A DNA stretch of 64,000 bases, from the NCBI RefSeq assembly GCF_001434115.1, contig NZ_AZDW01000037.1, positions 48,973 through 112,972 on the forward strand, read 5' to 3'. Positions 8,318-17,565 of this stretch are shown here, in pieces. The position numbers and the translations under genes are program-made. Under the pieces are notes generated by a model, which was given only the letters and a program-made list of their open reading frames with translations, ran no database searches and had not been told where the DNA came from. Numbering within the stretch: position 1 is the first letter of the stretch; each line of letters opens with the position of its first letter. The stretch is from Levilactobacillus zymae DSM 19395 (lineage in GTDB: Bacteria; Bacillota; Bacilli; Lactobacillales; Lactobacillaceae).

Positions 8318-9055
8318 ATGAGTGAAAACAAGCCAAAGTCGCGGCCGCGGAATGCGGACGTGCATCAAAATCGTAATGCCGTGGCCACCAACGAGCGCAC
8401 GGCGTTTGACAACTTGGGACTGACCAAGCGAAACGCCGACTACATGTTCCGCTTCAACAAGGCCTTAGAAGACACCAAGCTGACGCCCGAAAAGAAGGCC
8501 GCAGCCGTGCAAGAAATGGTCAACGAACTGGTCGAAGGGCAGAAGAGTGGGAAGACCGCCAAGAACCTTTACGGCGACATCGCAAGCCGGGTCGCTTACG
8601 TGGTCGACGGTCCCAAGCGTGAGGCCGAGACCAAGGTCTTCGGGGGTCCCGATTACTGGCCCAACATGGCCTACAACGCGTTGACGTTCTTCATGATCTT
8701 CACGCTGTTGTTCGGGGTGATGTACCTCTTCTCGCCAAAACTGATGCAAACCAGTAGCCCCGTGGGGATCACGGCCATCTTGGTCAGTGCCCTGATTGCC
8801 GGGTTCCTGTTGCCGGTCATGCCCAAGTTGTTTGACCCTAAGATTAAGCACCGCTTCAACGGCTGGATTCGGTTTCTCTTTACCCTGTTAGGGTTCGCGG
8901 TGTGGATGGTTCTCTTCTACTTCGCTCAATTATTGCCTAAGGCCATCAACCCCGTGTTGATGCCGTGGCCAAGTATCATCGTCGGCTTATTATCGATTGC
9001 CGGGATGGTCTGGTTACGTCGCCGCTACAACATTCGCGGTGGGTTCTTCGGGTAA
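8318..9055 (+). CDS. DUF1129 family membrane protein
   Basis: 245-aa protein with a soluble, charged N-terminal half (about residues 1-115) and four hydrophobic segments from PNMAYNALTFFMIFTLLFG onward. It corresponds to the DUF1129 family that follows ychF in lactobacilli. ATG 8318 is chosen because AAGGGA lies 8 nt upstream; an earlier TTG would overlap ychF. Function unknown. Confidence 0.88.
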   Translation: MSENKPKSRPRNADVHQNRNAVATNERTAFDNLGLTKRNADYMFRFNKALEDTKLTPEKKAAAVQEMVNELVEGQKSGKTAKNLYGDIASRVAYVVDGPKREAETKVFGGPDYWPNMAYNALTFFMIFTLLFGVMYLFSPKLMQTSSPVGITAILVSALIAGFLLPVMPKLFDPKIKHRFNGWIRFLFTLLGFAVWMVLFYFAQLLPKAINPVLMPWPSIIVGLLSIAGMVWLRRRYNIRGGFFG

Positions 9056-9070
9056 ACCTAAATTAACGGC

Positions 9071-9107
9071 AAGTGTCATCTCCTGATTGGGGATGGCACT
9101 TTTTGTT
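9071..9107 (+). terminator. Terminator after DUF1129 gene
   Basis: AAGTGTCATCTCC pairs with GGGGATGGCACTT, followed by Ts. It marks the end of the conserved rsmG-ychF block. Confidence 0.85.
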
Positions 9108-9251
9108 TGTCGTTGGCGTTTTTGCCGGATACGGCGGCTGGTATGTTTAGCCAGCCTACCAAGCCACTGGCCCGCAATCGGCCGGGCTACCGGCGTTTCG
9201 CCAGGATGGGGGAGGCGCTAACCGTTGGGTGACGTTTCGCAAGCGGAATGA

Positions 9252-9280
9252 TTGACCTGGCCCTAAAGCCTTTCTACTAT
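9252..9280 (+). promoter_or_regulatory. Promoter 1 of exported-protein family
   Basis: TTGACC, 17-nt spacer, TACTAT. The leader motif GGATAGCC follows at 9288-9295. It belongs to a set with 10035, 10486 and 11203. Confidence 0.75.
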
Positions 9281-9347
9281 GGGGGTCGGATAGCCGACTG
9301 GGGATCGGTTAGCCACGATAGTCACAGTCATGATTGGGGGAGTTCTC

Positions 9348-9848
9348 ATGAATAAGATTTTAACTGGTGCAACGGGTTTGGTTGCGGCGTTGGCGTTGAT
9401 TGGTGTGGCCGCGACCGCGAATGCCGACGGAACGACGGGAAATCCGGGCATCGACAACGCCCAGTTGACCGCCACGGCGACCGCTAACGGGCAACTCGCC
9501 GACGATGATTCGGTTTACTTTCCACAGATTGCCAGTTCACACACGGTAACCGCCCATGCGGCGGCCCAGACCCGGGTCCCCGCCACGCGACAACTACGCT
9601 TGAGTTCCCGGTATCACCGTAACGGCCGGACGTTGACCTTCTTGAAGGCTCAACGGGGCGCGGTCTTGACCTTACGTAATGGGCACCAACGTTGTGTCAA
9701 GCGCTTGACCATCACTAAGGACGGTCGCTTAACGGTCAAGCTGACTCGAGCGCAGGCGCGGCAACTAGGGGCGACCCGGACGTTTGAGTATACCGTGACC
9801 CAAAGTGGCATGCGGCCGTATACCGTGAAGTGCGTGATTTTGAAATAA
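9348..9848 (+). CDS. Exported basic protein, family member 1
   Basis: 166 aa. The signal peptide has a KI start, a hydrophobic core (TGLVAALALIGVAATA) and a likely ANA-D cleavage site. A DDSVYFPQI motif sits near residue 56. The C-terminal domain of about 85 residues (from RQLRLSSRYHRNGR to YTVKCVILK) is shared with three neighbours, is Arg/Lys-rich, and has alternating beta-like patterning. Two Cys in this domain (QRCVKR and VKCVIL) could form a disulfide. The ATG at 9348 is preceded by GGGGGAGTT. Function unknown; expected outside the cell or on the wall. Confidence 0.8.
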   Translation: MNKILTGATGLVAALALIGVAATANADGTTGNPGIDNAQLTATATANGQLADDDSVYFPQIASSHTVTAHAAAQTRVPATRQLRLSSRYHRNGRTLTFLKAQRGAVLTLRNGHQRCVKRLTITKDGRLTVKLTRAQARQLGATRTFEYTVTQSGMRPYTVKCVILK

Positions 9849-9855
9849 TTGACGG

Positions 9856-9883
9856 GAGCTATCGCTGGTGATAGCTCTTTTTT
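9856..9883 (+). terminator. Terminator after family member 1
   Basis: GAGCTATC pairs with GATAGCTC, then a T run. Confidence 0.85.
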
Positions 9884-10034
9884 GCTGACCTTTTTCAGTT
9901 AGTTTTCAATTCGATTGACTAGTTATGGGAACGGATGAGAGCTTGTGAAGTGGGGCTATAAATCCATTTATAGCAAGAAAATGGCTTTCACAAAAATAAA
10001 AGGGGTTTCGTGAAAATTGGAAGCGTATCCGCTC

Positions 10035-10063
10035 TTGACAGACGTTTCAGGACTTTATAGAAT
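10035..10063 (+). promoter_or_regulatory. Promoter 2 of exported-protein family
   Basis: TTGACA, 17-nt spacer, TAGAAT; the strongest of the set. The GATAGCC leader motif of the others is not preserved here. Confidence 0.8.
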
Positions 10064-10113
10064 GAAACTTGCATAGAGGATATAGAGAAATCATTTGATT
10101 AGGAGATACTTTC

Positions 10114-10314
10114 ATGGAAAAAATTTTTGGTGCCGTTACCGGCGTTGTTGTCATTTTAGGCTTAGCTGGAGTCGCTGCGACCGCTAGTGCTGATACCACG
10201 ATCAAGCCGGTCTACCGGAGTGAAAACGTCAAGAACTTAACGCACGTGAACGCTGGCTTATCCGCTAACGATTCCGTTTACTTCCCCCACGTCTCAACGG
10301 CGACGACGAAGTAA
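10114..10314 (+). CDS. Exported peptide, family member 2, lacks C-terminal domain
   Basis: 66 aa with a signal peptide like member 1 (VVVILGLAGVAATASA-D), leaving a mature peptide of about 40 residues. It retains the ANDSVYFPHV motif seen as DDDSVYFPQI in member 1 but stops before the basic C-terminal domain. AGGAGATA precedes the ATG. Strong promoter and intact frame argue that it is expressed; it is either a truncated paralogue or a purpose-made secreted peptide. Confidence 0.7.
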   Translation: MEKIFGAVTGVVVILGLAGVAATASADTTIKPVYRSENVKNLTHVNAGLSANDSVYFPHVSTATTK

Positions 10315-10485
10315 CGTTAACCTTTCTGAGACTGCCCGCGGGTGGCCTTTTTTTGTGCCGTCGAGCGGGGAGTATGGCTAATCAGCGGCCTTAACCAAAT
10401 TGGCGGCTAAAGCCCGTGGCTAAGGCGTTTAACGGTGACGGGGGCCCGTCAGTGACCGCCTCAAAAACTAAGTCGAACGGCTGTC

Positions 10486-10514
10486 TTGACTCTGAATCAC
10501 CGGCCCTCTAGACT
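10486..10514 (+). promoter_or_regulatory. Promoter 3 of exported-protein family
   Basis: TTGACT, spacer of about 17 nt, TAGACT; leader motif AGATAGCC at 10522-10529. Confidence 0.75.
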
Positions 10515-10567
10515 GGGTTGCAGATAGCCAGAGGTGACTACCGATCTATTTCTAGGGGGAGTTCTTT

Positions 10568-10942
10568 ATGAAAAAGATTTTAGGTTATGTTGCTGGTGTC
10601 GCTGCTGTGTTAGCTTTAGGTGGGTGTGCGTCAACGAGTGCCCAGGGTAGCAAGTCATCCGTGAAGACCTTATCCACGGCTAAGCAAATGAAATTGCGGA
10701 CGAACTACACCAAGAACGCTCGGCAACTGGAATTCCAGAATGGTCGCAAGAACGCCAAGTTAACCGTCTTAAATGGCAAGAAGCAGTGCGTCAAGAAGTT
10801 TGACGTGAAAACCACGGGGAACTTTAACTTGAAGCTGACTAAGGCCCAAGCTAAGAAGCTTAGCCAATGTTCCACCTTTAAGTATTCTGTGGCCCAAAAG
10901 GGGTACAAGACCTACACGGTTTCCAACCCAGTCTGCAAGTAA
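10568..10942 (+). CDS. Predicted lipoprotein, family member 3
   Basis: 124 aa. The signal sequence ends in a lipobox (VLALGGC), so this paralogue is probably lipid-anchored, unlike members 1, 2 and 4. The C-terminal domain runs from MKLRTNYTKNARQLEF to KTYTVSNPVCK and matches members 1 and 4; it contains three Cys (KQCVKK, SQCSTF, PVCK). GGGGGAGTTCTTT precedes the ATG. Function unknown. Confidence 0.78.
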   Translation: MKKILGYVAGVAAVLALGGCASTSAQGSKSSVKTLSTAKQMKLRTNYTKNARQLEFQNGRKNAKLTVLNGKKQCVKKFDVKTTGNFNLKLTKAQAKKLSQCSTFKYSVAQKGYKTYTVSNPVCK

Positions 10943-10966
10943 CCTAAGGGTAAAATCGGTTATCTA

Positions 10967-10995
10967 GAGTCGGCTAACTGCCGGCTCTTTTTTTT
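10967..10995 (+). terminator. Terminator after family member 3
   Basis: GAGTCGGC pairs with GCCGGCTC (one wobble), then eight Ts. Confidence 0.85.
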
Positions 10996-11202
10996 GGCAT
11001 AATGGCGAAGGGGAAAACTCATCAGGCCCGCTGACAGCTAAACGGTTAAGCGGGGGAGGCCATGGAAAACTAATCGTTATAATTAGCTAACTTTCAATTG
11101 TCGCTGACAACCGAATTGTCGTTGAAATGCTGATGTGACAGGAATTGTGGCCGGCTTTTGTCGGCACGATAAACCGGTGACTAGCGACTAAATCGCGAAT
11201 GC
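10996..11202. other. Intergenic stretch between family members 3 and 4
   Basis: No ORF seen. AATTGTCG followed by TGA occurs twice at about 11094-11125. Otherwise only the promoter at 11203 follows. Confidence 0.4.
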
Positions 11203-11230
11203 TTGACTCTAACGGGTCCCCCTCTAGAAT
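11203..11230 (+). promoter_or_regulatory. Promoter 4 of exported-protein family
   Basis: TTGACT, 16-nt spacer, TAGAAT; leader motif AGATAGCC at 11238-11245. The CCCTCTAGA context matches promoter 3. Confidence 0.78.
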
Positions 11231-11294
11231 GGATTGTAGATAGCCAATGCCTGTGACGACTGACTATAATCCAAAACTCTGAGGGGGAGTTTTC

Positions 11295-11867
11295 ATGAAA
11301 AAAGTTTTAGGATATGCTGCAGCTTTAGTTGCCGCGTTGTCACTGGCGGGTGTTGCGGCAACTTCCGCCCATGCGGACGGGGCTTCAGCTGATGCCGCAA
11401 GTGGCATCAGTAGTTCTTCATCATCGGATACCTACGACGCCTCATTTAGTTTCGATGGGGGCGGGGATGCCGCAGTGCCAACGGCGGATTCCAGTTCGGC
11501 AGTTAGTGCCAGCTCTAGTTCGGCGGCTAGCTCCAGTTCTTCAGCAGAATCTAGCAAGCCCGAAAAGCCAGCTAAGAAGCCGGCTAAGGTCGTAAAGAGT
11601 TCCAAGAAGATGCGGGGTCGTTTGCGTTATCGTAAGGATAGCCGCACCGTGCTCTTCCAAAAGGGCCGCAAAGGGGCTAAGGTCACGTTGCGGAACCGCA
11701 AGGGCCAATACGTCACGAAGTTTACCGTTAAGCGCGATGGCAAGTTCAGCATTAAGTTGAGCAAGAAGGAAGCCGAAAAGCTCGCCAAGTACGGCAAGTA
11801 CTTCACGTTCACGGTTGCCGAAAAGGGCTACAAGACCTATACCGTTAAGTACGTGATCTTCAAGTAA
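11295..11867 (+). CDS. Exported serine-rich protein, family member 4
   Basis: 190 aa: signal peptide (VAALSLAGVAATSAHA-D), a Ser/Ala/Asp linker (about residues 35-85, long runs of Ser that could be glycosylated), a Lys/Pro hinge (KPEKPAKKPAK), then the family C-terminal domain from KMRGRLRYRKDSR to YTVKYVIFK. The two Cys of member 1 are both Tyr here. GAGGGGGAGTTTTC precedes the ATG. The basic domain could bind anionic wall polymers; this is inference. Confidence 0.8.
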   Translation: MKKVLGYAAALVAALSLAGVAATSAHADGASADAASGISSSSSSDTYDASFSFDGGGDAAVPTADSSSAVSASSSSAASSSSSAESSKPEKPAKKPAKVVKSSKKMRGRLRYRKDSRTVLFQKGRKGAKVTLRNRKGQYVTKFTVKRDGKFSIKLSKKEAEKLAKYGKYFTFTVAEKGYKTYTVKYVIFK

Positions 11868-11882
11868 CTCAAAGTGGATTTT

Positions 11883-11921
11883 CAAAAAAACGCGGGGGAT
11901 GCCAATCCTCGGCGTTTTTTT
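11883..11921 (+). terminator. Terminator after family member 4
   Basis: AAAAAAACGC pairs with GGCGTTTTTTT around GGGGA/TCCTC, then Ts. Confidence 0.75.
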
Positions 11922-11992
11922 CGGCCTAACGCAGGCGAAACCCTTTCCACAAGCGAATTCATAGCGAATTGCGCGCAGCGAAGGGTTGCGAC

Positions 11993-12021
11993 TTGGTGAG
12001 GGGGACCACGACTCGTATAAT
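11993..12021 (+). promoter_or_regulatory. Promoter of family member 5
   Basis: TTGGTG, 17-nt spacer, perfect TATAAT. It lacks the GATAGCC leader motif of the other members. Confidence 0.65.
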
Positions 12022-12056
12022 ACAGCGTAAATCAACTTAAAAGGGAGTTGGCAAAA

Positions 12057-12443
12057 TTGGGGGAATTGATTCAGATGACGACGGCGAGTGGCGAACCGGT
12101 AGATCAAGAAACGATTGTGATTGTGCCCCGGAAGAAGCATCTGCCGGTGGCCAAGGGGCCGTTAACGACCCCGTCGCAGCCGGTCGGACCGACCTTGCGG
12201 CTCAAGGCAATTCGACCGAAGAAACGGCAGCTGCGCTTTCATCACGGCCAGCGGGGGATGACGGTGGTTCTTCGCGACCAAGCTCACCAGGTCGTGCGGG
12301 TGGTGCGGGTCACTCGGCGGGGAAAACTGACGGTGACCCTTTCCAAGCAACAGTTACGGACCCTGACGGCCGGACCGTTTTACGTGACGTTGCTGGTCGC
12401 CCAACACCCGGCAACCACTGTGAAGTACGTGGTAGCCGGTTAA
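12057..12443 (+). CDS. Family member 5, no signal peptide
   Basis: 128 aa from TTG 12057, chosen because AAGGGAG is 9 nt upstream; TTG 12048 would abut it. No signal sequence is visible. The C-terminal part (TLRLKAIRPKKRQLRF to TTVKYVVAG) aligns with the basic domain of members 1, 3 and 4 but is more divergent and lacks Cys. It may be cytoplasmic, exported in another way, or a decaying copy. Confidence 0.6.
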   Translation: MGELIQMTTASGEPVDQETIVIVPRKKHLPVAKGPLTTPSQPVGPTLRLKAIRPKKRQLRFHHGQRGMTVVLRDQAHQVVRVVRVTRRGKLTVTLSKQQLRTLTAGPFYVTLLVAQHPATTVKYVVAG

Positions 12444-12465
12444 TCAATAACTAAATTAATTGTAA

Positions 12466-12490
12466 GGTGATCTAGTGATCGGCTTTTTTT
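12466..12490 (+). terminator. Weak terminator after family member 5
   Basis: Short GTGATC/GATCGGC hairpin followed by seven Ts. Confidence 0.5.
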
Positions 12491-12503
12491 CACGGTGAAA
12501 TGG

Positions 12504-12532
12504 TTGAAGCCACCCGTTAGCTGCCCCATAAT
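12504..12532 (+). promoter_or_regulatory. Promoter of GT-C pair
   Basis: TTGAAG, 17-nt spacer, CATAAT, about 80 nt before the first GT-C-like gene. The leader holds a CGAGA/TCTCG hairpin near 12550. Confidence 0.5.
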
Positions 12533-12610
12533 GCGAACCGAATAGCGGCGAGACTAACTCTCGTTGCCACGGTGAGGATTTGACCTCAGGGGGAGAATGG
12601 GTGACCGTGC

Positions 12611-14263
12611 GTGTTGGCTAAACTAAAAGCAAAATTGAATAATCGGGAATACCAGTACCTGGCGTTGTTTACGCTGCTGGGCTTCTTTATCATGTTGATC
12701 TGTTCGTACACGTCCCCGGCGTTTTACTTCGATTATTCGCCGGACAACAACGCCTTTTTCACGGTGGGTAAGGCCATGGCGCACGGTCAGGTCTTGTACA
12801 AGGACATCTTCGAACAGAAGGGGCCGTACATCTACCTGCTCCACATCATCGCGTACTTAGTGGCGCAACGGAGCTTTGTGTTCATTTACTTCTACGAGTC
12901 GCTGACCCTAATTGCGTCAATGTATCTGACGTACCGCATCGCTAAGCTGGTACTGACCACGCCGCAAGCCTTGCTAGTCGGTATTCTATCGCCCGCGTTG
13001 TTCCTGTACCACCCGTATTACGATTACGGGGACACGGCGGAATTTTTCGCCTTGCCGCTGATTTTGTCACTGATTTATCTGATCATGCTCCTAGTGGTGC
13101 ACCACTTACGGGTCAGCCCCTGGTGGTTCTTCGCGCAGGGCCTGTTCGTCGGGATCGAATTCTTCTCGAAGTACACGTTACTGGGGGGCTGGATTGCCTT
13201 TTACCTGTTCATGGGCGTCTATTTGTTGCGGCGGAAAAAGTGGCAGATGTTGCAACGCCTGATTCTTTGGAGTGGCGCCGGCTTTCTGCTGGCAACGGTG
13301 CCGTGGATCGTTTACTTTGCGGTGGTCCACGGGTTGAAGAGCTTTATCGCCGTGTATTTCCTGTTTAACACGCAGGTCTACATGACGTCGTCCGTGTCGT
13401 TCTTCGCTAACCTGGTGCAATCGGCCAGCCTCTTGTCCCAATTCTTCTTGTCTAGCGTGGTCTTCTTCATGCTGGGTCTGGTGGGGACGCTGGCCATCAC
13501 CTTCCGGACGGATATCTTACCGGGAGCCTTCGCCAAGAGCCTGTATCTGTTGGTCTTCTTGGGCAACGACATCTTTGCGCTATACGGGTATAGCAGCGGG
13601 AACGTTTTTCAATACTATCAATTGGTCTACTTCCCGTTCTTTGTCTTGCCATTAATCTACTTCTGCAAGTTCTTCTTCGACCGACAAACGATTCGCAGTG
13701 ACGACGATGCGTTGACCATCCTGGCGACAATTCTGGTCAGTCTCTTCTTGGTACTGGGGGTCAACAACAACTTCACCAGTTCGCGGCTGTTTCCTAATAA
13801 CGCGTCCGTAACGGATCGGCACACCAAGGTGCCCCAGGCGCCCGCCCAAACCGAATTTGGTGACTTAATGCGGGCCCAAACCACCGGGAAGATGACCTTG
13901 CTGAACTATGGCTCAATCGACATGGGGTTTTACACCGCCTCGGGGGCCGTGCCGACCCAGTATTACTTCCAGAATTACAATATTCCGGCCAAGAGCGATC
14001 CGACAATCCTGAATTCACAGGTCAACGCGATTCGCCACAAGCAAGTGGAATGGGTGGTCTTTAACACGCCCGCGGGGAAGTCGCCCCAAGCTTGGAAGGG
14101 ACTATCGTATAAGCCGGGGCAGATCACGGACGGGAACTTGAATCCGGGAACCGCCCAGATGAGTAAAATTCTTTACCGCAATTATCGGTACGTCGCGCAA
14201 CACACGCAGAGTTTTGAAAACATGAACGTGACGTATTGGTTATTCCAGCGGAAGGGAAATTGA
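12611..14263 (+). CDS. GT-C-like polytopic membrane protein
   Basis: 550 aa with about 11 hydrophobic segments. The first external loop (FDYSPDNNAFFTVGKAMAHG, then LYKDIFEQKGPYIYLLH) resembles the acidic loop of GT-C lipid-linked-sugar transferases (PMT/ArnT-like). A soluble C-terminal domain spans about residues 400-550. It probably transfers a sugar to a cell-surface acceptor; donor and acceptor are unknown. The start is GTG 12611 (or TTG 12614); the ribosome site AGGGGGA is somewhat far. The next gene begins 37 bp later. Confidence 0.65.
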   Translation: MLAKLKAKLNNREYQYLALFTLLGFFIMLICSYTSPAFYFDYSPDNNAFFTVGKAMAHGQVLYKDIFEQKGPYIYLLHIIAYLVAQRSFVFIYFYESLTLIASMYLTYRIAKLVLTTPQALLVGILSPALFLYHPYYDYGDTAEFFALPLILSLIYLIMLLVVHHLRVSPWWFFAQGLFVGIEFFSKYTLLGGWIAFYLFMGVYLLRRKKWQMLQRLILWSGAGFLLATVPWIVYFAVVHGLKSFIAVYFLFNTQVYMTSSVSFFANLVQSASLLSQFFLSSVVFFMLGLVGTLAITFRTDILPGAFAKSLYLLVFLGNDIFALYGYSSGNVFQYYQLVYFPFFVLPLIYFCKFFFDRQTIRSDDDALTILATILVSLFLVLGVNNNFTSSRLFPNNASVTDRHTKVPQAPAQTEFGDLMRAQTTGKMTLLNYGSIDMGFYTASGAVPTQYYFQNYNIPAKSDPTILNSQVNAIRHKQVEWVVFNTPAGKSPQAWKGLSYKPGQITDGNLNPGTAQMSKILYRNYRYVAQHTQSFENMNVTYWLFQRKGN

Positions 14264-14300
14264 TACAGGTAACGAGGCGTCAGTGGGGGAGTCTGGTAGA

Positions 14301-16010
14301 ATGACGCAATTGATGCGACGAGTGGTCACCAAGTATTGGTGGCAGTTAGAGCTACTGAGTTTTGTCGTGCTCAGTCTGATTTGGATCTTACCCTGGGGCT
14401 TTTCTGGCAAAATCTATCTGGGCGATGACCTGGGGTTTCATCTGAACCGAATCCAGGGCTTAGCTAAGGACATTCAGCTGAGCGGCAATTGGTGGCAGAT
14501 TCCGGCGGTCTCGACCGCGGCCTTTAGCGGGTGGGGTTATCCCATCAACCTGTTCTACCCGGCGGCCGCCTTACTGCCGGCGGCTTGGTTGCAAACCATT
14601 GCCAGTGGCGTTGGCGGGTACTACGTCTTCTTGGTTTTATTGAACGTCTTGACTCTGTGGGTGGCGGCGACAGTTGCGGCGCGCTTGCTGCCGAGCCGGT
14701 CGCAGGCCTTCTTAGCCGCCGTGATTTACGGCTTTGCGCAATACCGTTTTCTGGACTTCTTCGTGCGGGGGTCACTAGCGGAAGGCATCGTCTTTGCCTT
14801 TCTGCCACTGATTTTCTACGGCGTCTATAGTATCGCGGCCGGTGATTATCACAAGTGGCCGTGGTTGGCCGTGGGGATGGCGTTGATCGCATTGACCCAC
14901 GTGATTTCGCTGGTTCTCAGCAGTGTCGGGGTCGTCATCATGTTAAGCCTTTGGGGCTTGCGGCGTAAGGAACTCCGGGCACGGGGACTACGCTTCGGGG
15001 CCGCCGCGGGACTGGCCGTTTTGCTGTCGCTGAGCTTTCTAGGACCACTGGTCGAGCAACTCCGTCACGTGGGGAAGCTGGGCATCGCACAGTACACGCT
15101 GGCGGATAGTGCCACCCACTTAGGCGATCTGCTCTGGAATTCGTTAAACGATGCGGTCGCCTCCAACGCAATCAATTTCGGGGTATTGTTGTTGATCACC
15201 AGCGTGCTGGCCATCATCGTTTGGCGGCAGTTGCGACCGTTTGACCACTATTGCTTGGTTCTGGGGGGGATTTTCGTGTTCCTCGCCACGAACCTCTTCC
15301 CGTGGCCCCTCTTTCAGGGCTTACTGGGAACCATTCAATTTCCATGGCGGTTCTTGGCTCTGGCCGACTTTCCGTTAGCGTTGGTCGGTGCTTGCGCCGT
15401 GATGGTGATTGCCCGGGCCAAGACCTTCCAACGGGCACTGATCGTGGTGCCGGTGGTGACGGCCATTGCCGTGGGCCTGTCCTTTAGCGCCAGTACCGCC
15501 CTTTACCGGTCGGTCGGACCAAACAACGCCAAGGTGGTCACCAACGCGACCTACCTGGCTAACGCCACGCAAGACACCACGACCGATTACGTGGCGCAAC
15601 GGGGGCTGGTCTCCATGGCGGCGGTCCGGACGCACTCGATTCCGGTCATGAACACCCAACCCAACGGGCAACAACCGGCGTCATTACAACAGCTGGCCGT
15701 GCGTCCCGTAACTAACGGACTGGTCTACACGTTGAAGAGTACGACGGCACAAGAGATTAAATTACCGCAACTGGACTATTACGGCTACCACGTTTTCGTT
15801 AACGGTCGTGAGCAGACGCCCCGGCTCGACAGTAACGGCGTGGTCCACATCCACGTGAACGCGGGGACCAGTCAAATTCGCTACGTTTATCAGCGGACCA
15901 CCGTGCAGCACCTGACCAGTGGGCTGACCTGGTTGGCCTGGCTGAGTTTGATTGGAATTGGCTGTTGGCGGTGGCTCCAGCGACAGCGCCGGTTAACCGC
16001 CGAAACTTGA
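14301..16010 (+). CDS. YfhO/PF10131-like membrane protein (PTPS-related domain)
   Basis: 569 aa, about 11-12 membrane segments. The N-terminal block GDDLGFHLNRIQGLAKDIQ with GWGYPINLFYPAA is characteristic of the so-called 6-pyruvoyl-tetrahydropterin synthase-related membrane family, which resembles GT-C glycosyltransferases. A small beta-rich external domain (residues about 455-535) precedes a last membrane helix. ATG 14301 is chosen because GGGGGAG is 9 nt upstream. Likely in one operon with the preceding GT-C-like gene. Confidence 0.7.
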   Translation: MTQLMRRVVTKYWWQLELLSFVVLSLIWILPWGFSGKIYLGDDLGFHLNRIQGLAKDIQLSGNWWQIPAVSTAAFSGWGYPINLFYPAAALLPAAWLQTIASGVGGYYVFLVLLNVLTLWVAATVAARLLPSRSQAFLAAVIYGFAQYRFLDFFVRGSLAEGIVFAFLPLIFYGVYSIAAGDYHKWPWLAVGMALIALTHVISLVLSSVGVVIMLSLWGLRRKELRARGLRFGAAAGLAVLLSLSFLGPLVEQLRHVGKLGIAQYTLADSATHLGDLLWNSLNDAVASNAINFGVLLLITSVLAIIVWRQLRPFDHYCLVLGGIFVFLATNLFPWPLFQGLLGTIQFPWRFLALADFPLALVGACAVMVIARAKTFQRALIVVPVVTAIAVGLSFSASTALYRSVGPNNAKVVTNATYLANATQDTTTDYVAQRGLVSMAAVRTHSIPVMNTQPNGQQPASLQQLAVRPVTNGLVYTLKSTTAQEIKLPQLDYYGYHVFVNGREQTPRLDSNGVVHIHVNAGTSQIRYVYQRTTVQHLTSGLTWLAWLSLIGIGCWRWLQRQRRLTAET

Positions 16011-16174
16011 GGCTTAGAACATAAAGCTTAAGGCACGGACCGTTCGGTAGGGGACGGCCCTTTGCGGTTGAAACAAGTTTAATGATTTTGTCACTAGTTT
16101 TTTCATAATAGCCGTGAAAATCTCGTGACTGCCGTGGTTTTTGCTGAAAAACCATGAAAGTTCGATGAGAATCC

Positions 16175-16203
16175 TTGACCGTCCGGGCGTGGGCTGGTAC
16201 ATT
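16175..16203 (+). promoter_or_regulatory. guaB promoter
   Basis: TTGACC, 17-nt spacer, TACATT, about 70 nt before guaB. No guanine riboswitch is seen in the leader. Confidence 0.6.
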
Positions 16204-16247
16204 AGAAAACAATATCTCCCAGGATTCCTAACCGAGCCTGAGACTAA

Positions 16248-17411
<1,164 letters not shown>

Positions 17412-17421
17412 AGTTAATTAC

Positions 17422-17464
17422 AAGCACCAGCTCACGGGGTTAGCCCGGGGCTGGTGCTTTTTTT
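17422..17464 (+). terminator. Terminator after guaB
   Basis: AAGCACCAGC pairs with GCTGGTGCTT, followed by seven Ts. Confidence 0.9.
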
Positions 17465-17497
17465 GCGGTCTGGCTGATTGGGAAAAATAGGTAAATT

Positions 17498-17533
17498 AAA
17501 CCCCCCGGCAGGCATTCGGTCCTGACGGGGGTT
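17498..17533 (-). terminator. Terminator of matrixin gene
   Basis: On the minus strand AACCCCCGTCAGG pairs with CCTGCCGGGGGGTTT, followed by a U-rich stretch. Confidence 0.6.
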
Positions 17534-17536
17534 ACT

Positions 17537-17558
17537 ATTCGGGATTTTAGAAAGTGGG
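17537..17558. repeat. 22-nt inverted repeat, 3' UTR copy
   Basis: It begins ATTCGGGATTTTAG and matches the reverse complement of 18142-18163 at 21 of 22 positions. It lies 7 nt past the stop codon of the matrixin gene and before its terminator. Confidence 0.9.
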
Positions 17559-17565
17559 AAGAAGT

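Noticed and set aside
11541..12140. 199-codon minus-strand ORF
   Set aside because: It overlaps the family member 4 gene and the member 5 promoter, both well supported; it has no ribosome site or recognisable content.
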